Shown here one piece after another: positions 15,401-24,192 of a stretch of DNA of 64,000 bases; the stretch's first letter is position 1, and the number at the start of each line of letters is the position of its first letter. The stretch spans positions 1 through 64,000 of the forward strand of contig CAZFOY010000010.1 of the NCBI GenBank assembly GCA_964520865.1, read 5' to 3'. The DNA comes from CAVQCT01 sp964520865. Its GTDB lineage: Bacteria; Zixibacteria; MSB-5A5; GN15; FEB-12. A program made the translations under genes and the position numbers. A model generated the notes under the pieces. It made no database searches. It was given only the letters and a program-made list of their open reading frames with translations, and was not told the DNA's origin.

Positions 15401-16864
15401 CTACTTGACGGAGTTAAGATTGTAGTCTTTGATCTTGTAGAGCAAAGAACGATAGCTGATTTCCAGCAGGTCGGCCGCCTTGCGGCGGTTCCAGTTTGTC
15501 TTGTGGAGAACTTCGGCGATAAGCTTCTTTTCCTCCTCGGCGATCTTCTTGCCGATGCGGTCCTTGAGGGAATAGCTATCACTCGGGCAGTCGTTGGCCG
15601 CCTGAGGTTGCGAGAGAGAATTGGCTACCGGGCGGGTTGTCGGAGAACCGGCCATCGGTTGGTTGCTTGATGAAGCGATCAGATTGGCGATGATAGTCTC
15701 GTCTTCACGGACCACCACCTGCTTGATCATATTCTCCAGCTGTCGGACATTGCCCGGCCAGTGGAAATCCATAAGTTGGGTGATCGTGTCGGATCCGACG
15801 CCGTTGAGTTGCTTGTCATACAGCTTATTGTACTTTTCCACGAAGTGACTGACCAGCACCGGAATGTCCTCGCGGCGCTCTCTGAGCGCAGGGAGAAACA
15901 AGGAGATTTCGTTGAGACGATAGAAGAGATCATCACGAAAGCCCTTTTCGCTGATGGCCAGCTCGAGATTTCGGTTGGTCGCACAGATGATGCGGACGTC
16001 GACATGGATATTCTGAATTCCGCCAACCCGGACGAATTCCTGCTGTTCCAGCACCTGAAGCAACTTGGACTGGAGTTCAAGCGGCATATCGCCGATTTCG
16101 TCGAGAAAAATCGTCCCCTTGTTGGCCAGCTCAAAGCGACCCTGCTTGTTCTTATGCGCACCGGTGAAAGCACCCTTCTCGTATCCGAACAGCTCGGCTT
16201 CGAGAAGATCCCGCGGAATCGCGGCACAATTGACTTTGATGAACGGCTTATTGCGCCGACCGGACATCTGGTGGAGAAGCCTGGCGACAATCTCTTTACC
16301 GGTACCCGATTCACCCCGAATCAGCACGGTAAGTTCCGAGTCGGCCACCTGTTCGACAATTCCCCTGACCTGCTGCATCGCATTCGAATCACCAATGAAA
16401 TTCTCATAGGTGAAACGGGTCTCAAGCTGAGTCTTCAGCTCTTTATTTTCGTGACGAAGTTGCGATTTTTCCAACACACCGTTTATGTGAATCTCGATCT
16501 CCTGAACATCGAACGGCTTATTAATAAACTCAGCCGCACCCAGCTTGATCGAGTCGACGACGTACTGGGTCTCCCCATGTCCTGAAACCATGATCACATC
16601 CGGACGGGCATCAAGCTTGTTCAGTTTCTCGAGTACCTCGATCCCGTTCATTCCGGGCATCTTGATGTCAAGAAGGATCAGATCCGGCTTTTCCGTGGAG
16701 ACCATCTGAAGCCCTTCGATGCCATCGCGGGCCGATACAAACTCGAATTTGCCGGACAATCCCTCTGTCAGGATCCACGACACCTTCGGGTCGTCGTCAA
16801 TAACCAGTATTTTCACTTTTGATTTCGCCATATGATGTATTGGTTTTGCATATAGTATCGGCAT
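15401..16864 (-). CDS. sigma-54-dependent NtrC-family response regulator
   Basis: Protein of 487 residues with three domains: receiver (about 17-135, phosphoacceptor Asp66 in LILLDIKMPG), AAA+ sigma-54 activation domain (about 165-400; Walker A GESGTGKE, the sigma-54 contact loop GAFTGA, Walker B IFLDEIGDM) and a Fis-type helix-turn-helix at the end (NWNRRKAADLLEISYRSLLYKI). It activates sigma-54 promoters upon phosphorylation. It lies directly downstream of two histidine kinase genes that probably signal to it. ATG 16864 has GAGG four bases upstream; ATG 16831, starting MAKSKVKIL, is closer to the family start and equally possible. Confidence 0.94.
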   Translation of the reverse strand: MPILYAKPIHHMAKSKVKILVIDDDPKVSWILTEGLSGKFEFVSARDGIEGLQMVSTEKPDLILLDIKMPGMNGIEVLEKLNKLDARPDVIMVSGHGETQYVVDSIKLGAAEFINKPFDVQEIEIHINGVLEKSQLRHENKELKTQLETRFTYENFIGDSNAMQQVRGIVEQVADSELTVLIRGESGTGKEIVARLLHQMSGRRNKPFIKVNCAAIPRDLLEAELFGYEKGAFTGAHKNKQGRFELANKGTIFLDEIGDMPLELQSKLLQVLEQQEFVRVGGIQNIHVDVRIICATNRNLELAISEKGFRDDLFYRLNEISLFLPALRERREDIPVLVSHFVEKYNKLYDKQLNGVGSDTITQLMDFHWPGNVRQLENMIKQVVVREDETIIANLIASSSNQPMAGSPTTRPVANSLSQPQAANDCPSDSYSLKDRIGKKIAEEEKKLIAEVLHKTNWNRRKAADLLEISYRSLLYKIKDYNLNSVK

Positions 16865-16934
16865 TCAACCTCAGGAATCAAGCCCAAACTTACCAGTAAT
16901 TTGCTTATATTTGGCAAGAATCTGCACCCTGCGG

Positions 16935-19079
16935 CTAAATCGCCCCGCTTGGGAAATATACGGTAAAAGTAGTCCCTTTTCCTTCCTCGGACTGTACGCT
17001 CAAGGTACCATCGTGGGCGGAAATAATCCGTTCGACCACGGCCAGGCCGAGTCCGGTCCCGGTCGCCTTGGTGGTGAAATACCGGTCGAATATCTTGGAC
17101 AGGTTCTCCCGTTTGATTCCCTCACCGGTATCGGTCACCTTCATCGCCAGGTAGTCCACCTTCTTGTGCTCTGGACGCTCGATTACCCCTCTCACCGAGA
17201 GCTGCCCCCGGTCGGACATAGCGTCGATCGCGTTGATGAACAGATTGAGGAAGACTTCGAGTATCTGGTTTTTATTCACAATGACGTTCCAGTCGGCTTC
17301 ATCAAAGCTCGACTGATACGCAATATCCTTCTTGCGAAGGTCCGGACCGACCAGCTCTGAGGCTTTCGTGACGATATGCCTGAGATCGACTCGCTCAGTC
17401 TGATACTTTTTCGGGTTGGAGAAATCGACCAGTTCTTTGACCAGCTCGTTCATCCGGTGGACTTCGTCTTCGACATTGACAAACAGATCCGAGTCGGCCA
17501 GTTCGCTACTCGTCCGGCTCTTGAGGATCTGCAGTCCTCCCTTGATCGTTGTCAGCGGACGCCGGAGATCGTGAGAGATCTCGGAAATCATGTTGCCCAT
17601 GGTGAGGAGCCGGGTGGCGTTCAGGAGCGACTTTTCACGCTCGAACAGTATCGCCGATTGCGAGATGACCAGCTTGGCCAACGAGATATCTTCCTGACCG
17701 TAGGCGTGCTCTGAATCAGCACCGAGATAGAAGATATATGCCAGCTCGCCGTATTTGATTATCGGGATGGCCATATTGGCGTTCTTCGGATGGGGGAAGA
17801 TCGTGCTCTTTTGCAGCCACTCGACAATGCGCTCAGTCAGGTCGTGGATGTCGTTTACGTCGACCTGACTTTCCGGATTCAAATGGAAGATGAGATCCTG
17901 CCACGGCGTCTGCCTCATATCGATCTTGCCGCTTCGCGTCATCGGAATGTACGGCATGCCGGTGATGCCGTCGGCCACGAAGATTTTGTTCTCACGATCC
18001 CAGTTGAACCAGATTGAAAAGTCGATCGGAAACAGCCGTCCGAGTTTATTGACCAGGCTTATCCGGAAATCGTGAAGCGTCTGGATCTGGGCCAGTTCGG
18101 TCGTGATCTCGTGAAGAATCTCGAACTCGATCAAGCGGCGCCGGTTCTTCTCGAACTGATTGGCATCGTCGACCGCAATAGCAGCCTGCGACGCAAAAGT
18201 TGTCAGGAGTCGAAGGTCGTTCTTGGTAAATATGCCACCGTCCTGCTTGTTGGCCATATTGATGACGCCAATCACTTTGTTCTTTATAATCAGGGGTGCG
18301 CACAATAGAGACGCGGCACCGTACCGCTCCTTGTTCATTCGCTTGAATCGAGAATCGTGCTCGACATCTTCAACTATCAGCGGCTCGCCGTGGGCGGCGA
18401 CATACCCCGCAATCGATTCACCGACCGGCAGGCGGGTCGACGACACCACCTTCCCTTCGAGTCCGATGGCCGCTTCGATCGTCATGCACTCTCCTGTTTC
18501 ATCGAGCAACATGATCGAGCCGACCTGGGCCTCGGTCACGTTCGAGGCAAGCGCCACGATCTGACGCAGAAGTTCTTTAAGATTAGCGGTAGAGCCTATA
18601 GATTTCCCGGCTTCGTACAAAGCGTTCAGCTCGCCTATTCGGCGATGAAGTATCAAGTTCGAGATCTTAAGTTCTTCGAGCAGGCGGAGCCGGTACAAAT
18701 CCGAACGGCGTTTTTCCACAGCCCGTCTGACGGCCAGACCGAGGTGGGTGTACTCAACCGGTTTCATCAGGTAGTCGTAAGCACCGTGCGTGATCGCCTC
18801 GATAGCCGAATCCAGCGAAGCATAGCCGGTCATGAGAATGACAGGAATATCTTCATCGACTTCCTTGACAATTTTCAGAATATCCAGTCCGCTGTAATCG
18901 GGCATCTTGATGTCGGTAATGACAAGATCGACCTTCGAGGACCGGATGGCCTCGACCGCCTCCTGGGCCTGCTGGTACGCCGAAACCTGGTAACCGTCGT
19001 CGGTCAGCAGAGCGGTCAGCGACTCGCACATCCGCTTTTCGTCATCGATGAGAATGATTTTTTCAGATGTCGTATTCAT
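16935..19079 (-). CDS. soluble REC-GAF-histidine kinase
   Basis: Protein of 714 residues without signal or membrane segments. Order: receiver domain (1-125, Asp56 in LVITDIKMPD), coiled linker, GAF domain (about 165-315), a second GAF-like region (about 325-475), HisKA with the phosphoacceptor in SEISHDLRRPLTTIKGG, and HATPase_c with N-box NLFINAID and G-boxes DTGEGI and GTGLGLAV. The N-terminal receiver suggests that it takes part in a phosphorelay and is itself controlled by a kinase. Its start overlaps the end of the upstream kinase gene by 17 bases, and the NtrC-type regulator gene follows after 70 bases. Confidence 0.92.
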   Translation of the reverse strand: MNTTSEKIILIDDEKRMCESLTALLTDDGYQVSAYQQAQEAVEAIRSSKVDLVITDIKMPDYSGLDILKIVKEVDEDIPVILMTGYASLDSAIEAITHGAYDYLMKPVEYTHLGLAVRRAVEKRRSDLYRLRLLEELKISNLILHRRIGELNALYEAGKSIGSTANLKELLRQIVALASNVTEAQVGSIMLLDETGECMTIEAAIGLEGKVVSSTRLPVGESIAGYVAAHGEPLIVEDVEHDSRFKRMNKERYGAASLLCAPLIIKNKVIGVINMANKQDGGIFTKNDLRLLTTFASQAAIAVDDANQFEKNRRRLIEFEILHEITTELAQIQTLHDFRISLVNKLGRLFPIDFSIWFNWDRENKIFVADGITGMPYIPMTRSGKIDMRQTPWQDLIFHLNPESQVDVNDIHDLTERIVEWLQKSTIFPHPKNANMAIPIIKYGELAYIFYLGADSEHAYGQEDISLAKLVISQSAILFEREKSLLNATRLLTMGNMISEISHDLRRPLTTIKGGLQILKSRTSSELADSDLFVNVEDEVHRMNELVKELVDFSNPKKYQTERVDLRHIVTKASELVGPDLRKKDIAYQSSFDEADWNVIVNKNQILEVFLNLFINAIDAMSDRGQLSVRGVIERPEHKKVDYLAMKVTDTGEGIKRENLSKIFDRYFTTKATGTGLGLAVVERIISAHDGTLSVQSEEGKGTTFTVYFPSGAI

Positions 19080-20493
19080 AAGTCCTGGTACTTGTCTCTA
19101 TCGGCAGACGGATCTCAAAACATCCCCCTTTTTCGACATTTCTGAAGGAAATGGATCCACTGTGCTTCTTGATTATCCCGTAGCAAACGGACAGTCCCAA
19201 ACCGGTACCTTGTCCGGGGCGCTTGGTCGTAAAGAACGGCTCGAAAATACGGGGAATGATCTCCGGCGGGATTCCCGGGCCAGAATCGCACAACCGAACG
19301 ACCACATCTCCCTCTTCCGGGGCAACCTGAACTTCGAGCACCCCGCCCTTGTCCATGACATCGAGAGCATTGATTATGATATTGAGAAAAACCTGCTTGA
19401 GGTTTTCGGGAGACACATCAATCATCGGACAATCCGGATCGAATCGTTTAACCAACTCGACACCACGGCTCTGCAGTTGACGTTCCATGAGCATCAGAAC
19501 GTCGCTCATTACTCCGGCAATGTCGGTCTTCACGAACTTGAGTCCGCTCGGACGATGAAAATCGAGCAGTTCCTTCACGATTCGCGCTATTCGGTTGATT
19601 TCATCGGAGACAATCGCAGAGAATTTCTCCGTATCGTCGGGCGTCTTGGCCTGGCGGATCAACTGGACGTAGTTGAGGATTATTCCGAGCGGGTTGTTGA
19701 TCTCATGAGCGACTTTCGCCGACATCTCGCCGAGCGCCGCCAGCCTTTCCGAGTGCACCAGTTGCTGCTGTGCGGACCTCAGCTGCTGGCTGGCCAGCCG
19801 CTCTGCTTCATAGAGACGAGTATTCTCGATCGCTACCGAAATCTGATTGCCAAGAATCGAAAGAAACTCGATATCTTCGTTGCGGAACTTCCCCCCGGAC
19901 ATTTTGTCACTGATCAGAAGAATACCGCTTAGGCGGGTTTGATAGATCAACGGAACGGCCAGCCCGGGATGAAATTTATCGAGAATCTTCCGCTCGTTGC
20001 CGTCGGCCATTTCCTGAATCAGTGTTTCCGTCGACGTAGGTCGATTCAGCTTAGAGAGGTAGTCGGTCAGCACCGTCCCGGAATAGAATCTCGACGAAGG
20101 ATCGGGGAATCCTCCGGACCCTTTCTGTTTTGCCACGACATACTCGCCATCATCACGGTTTCTTTCGAGATAAACCGCAGCCTTGAGGGCGCCGACCTGC
20201 GCCAGCGACGTGAAGATAAACGTATCGAGAAGCTGCAGATAGTCGAGCACGGCGTTGAAATTGCGGCTGATTTCGAAGATCGTATAAAGGTCGAAGATCT
20301 TTCGTTTGAGCTGTCGATTCGCTTCGGTGAGACTTCCGATTCGTTCTTCCAGCTCGCGCTTGAGCACCTGCACCGAAGCTTCGTCCGCCTGCGGAGTCGC
20401 TTTCGCCCTGGTCTTCGGCTTCGAAGAACTCGTCTTTCGAACACGGCCCTTGGCCGGAGTTTTTTTTGCACTCTTTTTGTTATTGGAAGTCAT
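19063..20493 (-). CDS. soluble GAF-domain sensor histidine kinase
   Basis: Protein of 476 residues. A strongly basic Ala/Lys/Ser-rich N-terminus (1-38) is followed by a coiled coil, a GAF domain (about 75-225), HisKA with His263 in VAHEINNPLG, and HATPase_c (NLKQVFLNIIINALD, DSGPGIPPEI, GQGTGLGLSV). There are no membrane segments, so it senses a cytoplasmic signal. The likely partners are the receiver domain of the downstream REC-GAF kinase and the NtrC-type regulator. Its start overlaps the folC stop by four bases (ATGA). The basic tail resembles histone-H1-like or nucleoid-binding tails, but a role for it is only conjecture. Confidence 0.92.
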   Translation of the reverse strand: MTSNNKKSAKKTPAKGRVRKTSSSKPKTRAKATPQADEASVQVLKRELEERIGSLTEANRQLKRKIFDLYTIFEISRNFNAVLDYLQLLDTFIFTSLAQVGALKAAVYLERNRDDGEYVVAKQKGSGGFPDPSSRFYSGTVLTDYLSKLNRPTSTETLIQEMADGNERKILDKFHPGLAVPLIYQTRLSGILLISDKMSGGKFRNEDIEFLSILGNQISVAIENTRLYEAERLASQQLRSAQQQLVHSERLAALGEMSAKVAHEINNPLGIILNYVQLIRQAKTPDDTEKFSAIVSDEINRIARIVKELLDFHRPSGLKFVKTDIAGVMSDVLMLMERQLQSRGVELVKRFDPDCPMIDVSPENLKQVFLNIIINALDVMDKGGVLEVQVAPEEGDVVVRLCDSGPGIPPEIIPRIFEPFFTTKRPGQGTGLGLSVCYGIIKKHSGSISFRNVEKGGCFEIRLPIETSTRTYEYDI

Positions 20494-21767
20494 CGTACTC
20501 TAAATTTTTCGAAGAAGTCCCCGACAAGGTAATGGGAACCGATTATGACTATTATATCGTCACGACCGCACGTTTTCAACAATTTTGTGTAGGCGGTGCT
20601 TATCGATCCAAACCGCCGAAACGGTACGCCCCTGAAATCGATCGTCCCGATCAATTCGCCGACATCTACCGCCCGCTTTGTTTTCAATTTCACCAGAGCG
20701 TACCCGGCGGCGATCTGGGAGAGCGAATCGAAGATCTTTTGATGTTCCTTGCGTTTGACGAATCCAGTCAGCAGATACGCCTTTCTCCCCGGAAATCTTG
20801 CCCTGAACGAGTCGGCAAATGAAGCTGCCCCCGCGGCGTTGTGGCTGACGTCGAAAATATGCGTCGGCTTGGTTCGATATTCGCGTATCTGAAATCTTCC
20901 CGGCCAATCGGTGTGGACTATTCCCTCGCGGGCAGACTTGCGGGATATCGGAAGCCCCTCAGCATTGAGGATTGATACGGCCTTGAGTACCAGCGCGGTG
21001 TTCTTGAGTTGATGAATGCCGACCAGGGCAGGCTTGATCTGCCCGAAGCTGTACCCATCGTATTGAAACTTCAAACTCATGCGAGCAGGATCAGCGATAA
21101 AATCAGCCGGTCGTAACTTGTAAAGGGGTGCCTTCACGAGTCTGCATTTTCGTTCCATGACCTTCTCGGCCTCGGGAGGCAGGAGTCCGATCAGGTGCGG
21201 GACTCCATGCTTTATTATTCCCGCTTTCTCGCGGGCGATTTTCGTCAGCGTGTCGCCGAGAATCTCCATGTGATCCAGACTTATGTCAGTGGTGATCGTA
21301 AGGATAGGTTGCAGTACGTTGGAAGCATCCAGCCGGCCGCCCAGTCCGGTTTCGATAACCGCGATCTCGACTCCCGCCCGTTTGAAATGCTCGAACGCCA
21401 TCGCGGTGATGACTTCGAAAAACGACAGCTTCCGGACGGCCAATTCCTTGCGGTATCGGTCGATAAAGCGCGTGACGGAGTTGCGGTCGATTTTTCGCCC
21501 GTTCACTTTCACCCGCTCACGGAGAGTTACCAAATGCGGTGACGTGAATAGCCCGGTCTTGTAGCCCTGAGCCCGAAGAACGGTATCGAGCATTGCCGCA
21601 GTCGAGCCTTTGCCGTTCGTGCCGGCGATATGAATAGTCCTATAGGCGTTTTGCGGGGAGTCGATCGATTCGAGGAAGCTGGTGATGTTCGCCAATCCGA
21701 GCTTCATACCGAAAAACTCCCGCGAGAGAATGAATCTCTCAGCTGAAGCATAGGTATGTTTCGGCAT
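20490..21767 (-). CDS. folC: bifunctional folylpolyglutamate/dihydrofolate synthase
   Basis: Mur-ligase-fold enzyme adding glutamate to dihydropteroate and tetrahydrofolates, 425 residues. The P-loop is GTNGKGST (49-56), followed by the FolC motif TGLFTSPHL (folate-binding loop) and RERVKVNGRKI; ETGLGGRLDASN and DHMEILG are further family signatures, and DVSHNAAG lies in the C-terminal domain. The ATG at 21767 overlaps the accD stop as TGATG with GGAG upstream, implying translational coupling. accD and folC adjacency is common in bacteria. Confidence 0.96.
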   Translation of the reverse strand: MPKHTYASAERFILSREFFGMKLGLANITSFLESIDSPQNAYRTIHIAGTNGKGSTAAMLDTVLRAQGYKTGLFTSPHLVTLRERVKVNGRKIDRNSVTRFIDRYRKELAVRKLSFFEVITAMAFEHFKRAGVEIAVIETGLGGRLDASNVLQPILTITTDISLDHMEILGDTLTKIAREKAGIIKHGVPHLIGLLPPEAEKVMERKCRLVKAPLYKLRPADFIADPARMSLKFQYDGYSFGQIKPALVGIHQLKNTALVLKAVSILNAEGLPISRKSAREGIVHTDWPGRFQIREYRTKPTHIFDVSHNAAGAASFADSFRARFPGRKAYLLTGFVKRKEHQKIFDSLSQIAAGYALVKLKTKRAVDVGELIGTIDFRGVPFRRFGSISTAYTKLLKTCGRDDIIVIIGSHYLVGDFFEKFRVR

Positions 21768-22609
21768 CACTTTCTCCACATATACTGGAGCAGTCTGAGG
21801 ACGGTCGAGCGAAGCTCCCTGCGATTGACGATCTTGTCGACAAACCCTTTATCGAGAAAGAACTCGGTCGACTGGAATCCTTCGGGAAGATCCTGCCCGA
21901 TCGTCTGTTGAATAACGCGAGGTCCGGCGAATCCCAGCAATGCTTTCGGTTCCGCGATGATCACATCGCCGAGCGAAGCATAGGATGCCATCACCCCCGC
22001 AGTTGTCGGATTGGTAAGTATAGAGATATAAGGAATTTTCTTTTCCGCGAGAACGGCGAGCAGGGCCGAGGTCTTGGCCATCTGCATTAAAGAAAGTATC
22101 CCCTCCTGCATCCGCGCTCCGCCGGAGCACGAAATGATAATGAGCGGGATCTCTTTCTCGATCGCCCGCTCGATGGCTCGCGCGATCTTCTCGCCCACGA
22201 CAGAACCCATCGAGCCGCCTATGAAATCGAAATTCATGATCGCGAATGAAACACTGATTCCGCCAACTTTACCGAGCCCGGCAATGACACCTTCCTGCCG
22301 TCCGGTCTTCGCCTGGGCCGCCCTGATCCGGTCAGGATATTTTTTGGAATCGCGGAATTTGAGCGGATCCTGCGAAGTCAATTGTGAGTCGTACTCCTCG
22401 AGATCACCGTCATCAAGAAGCAGATTGATATATTTCTGCGAAGATATTCTGAAATGGAAGTCGCAGTTCGGGCAGACCCAGAGCAGCTCTTCCATCTTCT
22501 TGCTGTAAACGATTTCGCCGCACGATTCGCATTTCGTCCAGAGCCCCTCAGGAATGTTCTTCCGTTCCTGCGGCGCGAGGCCGGATTTATCTTTTCTAAA
22601 CCACGCCAT
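21767..22609 (-). CDS. accD: acetyl-CoA carboxylase carboxyltransferase subunit beta
   Basis: Transfers the carboxyl group from biotin carboxyl carrier protein to acetyl-CoA, forming malonyl-CoA in the first step of fatty acid synthesis. At 280 residues it has the usual length. The N-terminal zinc ribbon is CESC ... CPNC (about residues 29-51), followed by the crotonase-like carboxyltransferase core with GGSMGSVVGEK, SCSGGARMQEG and TNPTTAGVMASYA. The start ATG 22609 (MAWFRKDK) follows the rimI stop by five bases. The partner accA is not in the window. Confidence 0.97.
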   Translation of the reverse strand: MAWFRKDKSGLAPQERKNIPEGLWTKCESCGEIVYSKKMEELLWVCPNCDFHFRISSQKYINLLLDDGDLEEYDSQLTSQDPLKFRDSKKYPDRIRAAQAKTGRQEGVIAGLGKVGGISVSFAIMNFDFIGGSMGSVVGEKIARAIERAIEKEIPLIIISCSGGARMQEGILSLMQMAKTSALLAVLAEKKIPYISILTNPTTAGVMASYASLGDVIIAEPKALLGFAGPRVIQQTIGQDLPEGFQSTEFFLDKGFVDKIVNRRELRSTVLRLLQYMWRK

Positions 22610-22614
22610 ATTAA

Positions 22615-23097
22615 TCAAGCCTTCTCGTCATCATCGAGGTAACGCACCATCACCAACGCATCCTCAAGCGGTTTGCGGTAATAGTGCGGCCGACGGTACA
22701 GCAGCTTAAAGCCATACCTTTCATAAAAAGCAACAGCCGGGGTGTTACTCGGCCTTACCTCAAGCAGAAGAAATTCGCACCGATGATCGGTAACGACTCT
22801 CAAGATATTCTCCAGAAGTCGTTTTGCAACTGATTTTCTTTGGTAGTCGGAGGCGACCGCAATATTGGTCAGGTGAGATTCGGCATCGAGGATATAGTAA
22901 CAGGCGTAACCGATTACTTTGCCGTCAGTTTCGGCGACAATCGCGCCCCAGCCGGCTTCGCGCAGTTGCTGTTCAAATGCACTGGCGGACCAGGGATCGG
23001 AAAATGACTGCCGCTCAATCTTCATTACCGAAGAGATATCGCGCTCCGTCATCAGCCTGACGCTTACCTCAAGTTCACTTTTTGTGTCTGAGCTCAA
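22615..23097 (-). CDS. rimI: ribosomal-protein-alanine N-acetyltransferase RimI
   Basis: GNAT-fold N-alpha-acetyltransferase of 160 residues. Motif A for acetyl-CoA binding appears as VASDYQRKSVAKRLLENIL, preceded by LTNIAVAS and followed by LEVRPSNTPAVAFYERYGF, the hallmark of RimI/RimJ-type enzymes. Its place between tsaB and accD matches the common tsaE-tsaB-rimI arrangement. It overlaps tsaB by 23 bases. The protein substrate in this organism is presumed to be S18 and perhaps others. Confidence 0.93.
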   Translation of the reverse strand: MSSDTKSELEVSVRLMTERDISSVMKIERQSFSDPWSASAFEQQLREAGWGAIVAETDGKVIGYACYYILDAESHLTNIAVASDYQRKSVAKRLLENILRVVTDHRCEFLLLEVRPSNTPAVAFYERYGFKLLYRRPHYYRKPLEDALVMVRYLDDDEKA

Positions 23098-23758
23098 AAT
23101 TTATCTCCGCCTGAGATTTTTGTAGATACAGCGGTTCCAACGTGACCAGATCATCGGCTTCTCCCCGCGACAATTTCTCGGATCCCAGAAGAATCAACTC
23201 GCTGGAGTCATAGCCGATATCGGACGAGAGATCCGGACCGGTTATCTGCCATTCCGGGGAAACCTCTATTCCGTAGACTGCGATCGGTCCGTTATTGGAT
23301 TCGCGTGCAAGATCACGTGCTTTGACGACGCTGATTCCGTTATGGTCGTACTCCCCCGAATTTACGGTGGTGACAAAGAACTCATCCCGTTTCAACGGCA
23401 CAGCTACCGTAACCGCTTCACTTCTGTCTCGCAGGCGATAGGCGGCTATCTCAAACAGGTTGACTCCGACCATGGGGAGACCAAGTGACACAGCTACCCC
23501 CTTGCCCGCCGCGATCCCGATCCGCAAACCCGTGAATGATCCCGGTCCGGTCGCCACGACGATCGCATCAAGATCCGTCTTCGCTAATCCTGCCGACTGA
23601 AACAACTCGCCAATCTTTTTCACGATTATCTGTCCGTGCGACTGATCGACGACTTCGGAAGACTTCACGAGCCGATCACCTCCGAACCGGAGTCCGAGGT
23701 TCAGTCGGCTGGTCGATGTATCGATGCCGAGGATGTTCTTTTCGCTGTAGTCGGTCAT
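23075..23758 (-). CDS. tsaB: tRNA threonylcarbamoyladenosine biosynthesis protein TsaB
   Basis: Non-catalytic partner of TsaD in making the t6A modification at position 37 of ANN-decoding tRNAs. The protein has 227 residues with an ASKHA-fold start NILGIDTSTSRLNLGL and the TsaB signature VATGPGSFTGLRIGIAAGKGVA. It overlaps tsaE by four bases upstream and rimI by 23 bases downstream, so translation is coupled. TsaD and TsaC are not in the window. Confidence 0.95.
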   Translation of the reverse strand: MTDYSEKNILGIDTSTSRLNLGLRFGGDRLVKSSEVVDQSHGQIIVKKIGELFQSAGLAKTDLDAIVVATGPGSFTGLRIGIAAGKGVAVSLGLPMVGVNLFEIAAYRLRDRSEAVTVAVPLKRDEFFVTTVNSGEYDHNGISVVKARDLARESNNGPIAVYGIEVSPEWQITGPDLSSDIGYDSSELILLGSEKLSRGEADDLVTLEPLYLQKSQAEINFELRHKK

Positions 23759-24189
23759 GGTTCGATATAAGAGATTTCGATTTGTCGTTCCGATTCACCG
23801 CTCACGGCGAAAGTGATCAGGTAGTACCGTTCCGGTAGATACTCATGTGCCTTCTCCCCCCACTCCACGATTACAATTCCGTCCCGGCCGGCGTACTCGT
23901 CCCATCCGATTTCGTAAAGTTCTTCGGGGTTCTCCAGACGGTACAAGTCAAAGTGATAGAGTGGTCGTGATCCCGGATATTCGTTAACCAGCGTGAACGA
24001 TGGTGAGTTCACGAGTGATTCATCGATTCCCAGCGCCGCCGCCAGGCCCTTGACAAAGACCGTCTTTCCGGCGCCCAATCGACCTTCCAGGACGATGACA
24101 TCGCCGCTCTTGAAGTACGAGACCAGCTTGCCGGCCAATGCGATAGTCTCCGCTTCCGAATGCGAAACTATGTTCAGAATCTTTCCCAC
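23755..24189 (-). CDS. tsaE: tRNA threonylcarbamoyladenosine biosynthesis ATPase TsaE
   Basis: P-loop ATPase of 144 residues that assists the TsaB-TsaD complex. Walker A is GRLGAGKT at 36-43, followed by FVKGLAAALGI, SPSFTLVNEY and the motif HFDLYRLENPEELYEIGWDEY characteristic of TsaE, with VEWGEKA near the end. It lies three bases after the porX stop and overlaps tsaB by four bases. Confidence 0.96.
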   Translation of the reverse strand: MGKILNIVSHSEAETIALAGKLVSYFKSGDVIVLEGRLGAGKTVFVKGLAAALGIDESLVNSPSFTLVNEYPGSRPLYHFDLYRLENPEELYEIGWDEYAGRDGIVIVEWGEKAHEYLPERYYLITFAVSGESERQIEISYIEP

Positions 24190-24192
24190 GTT

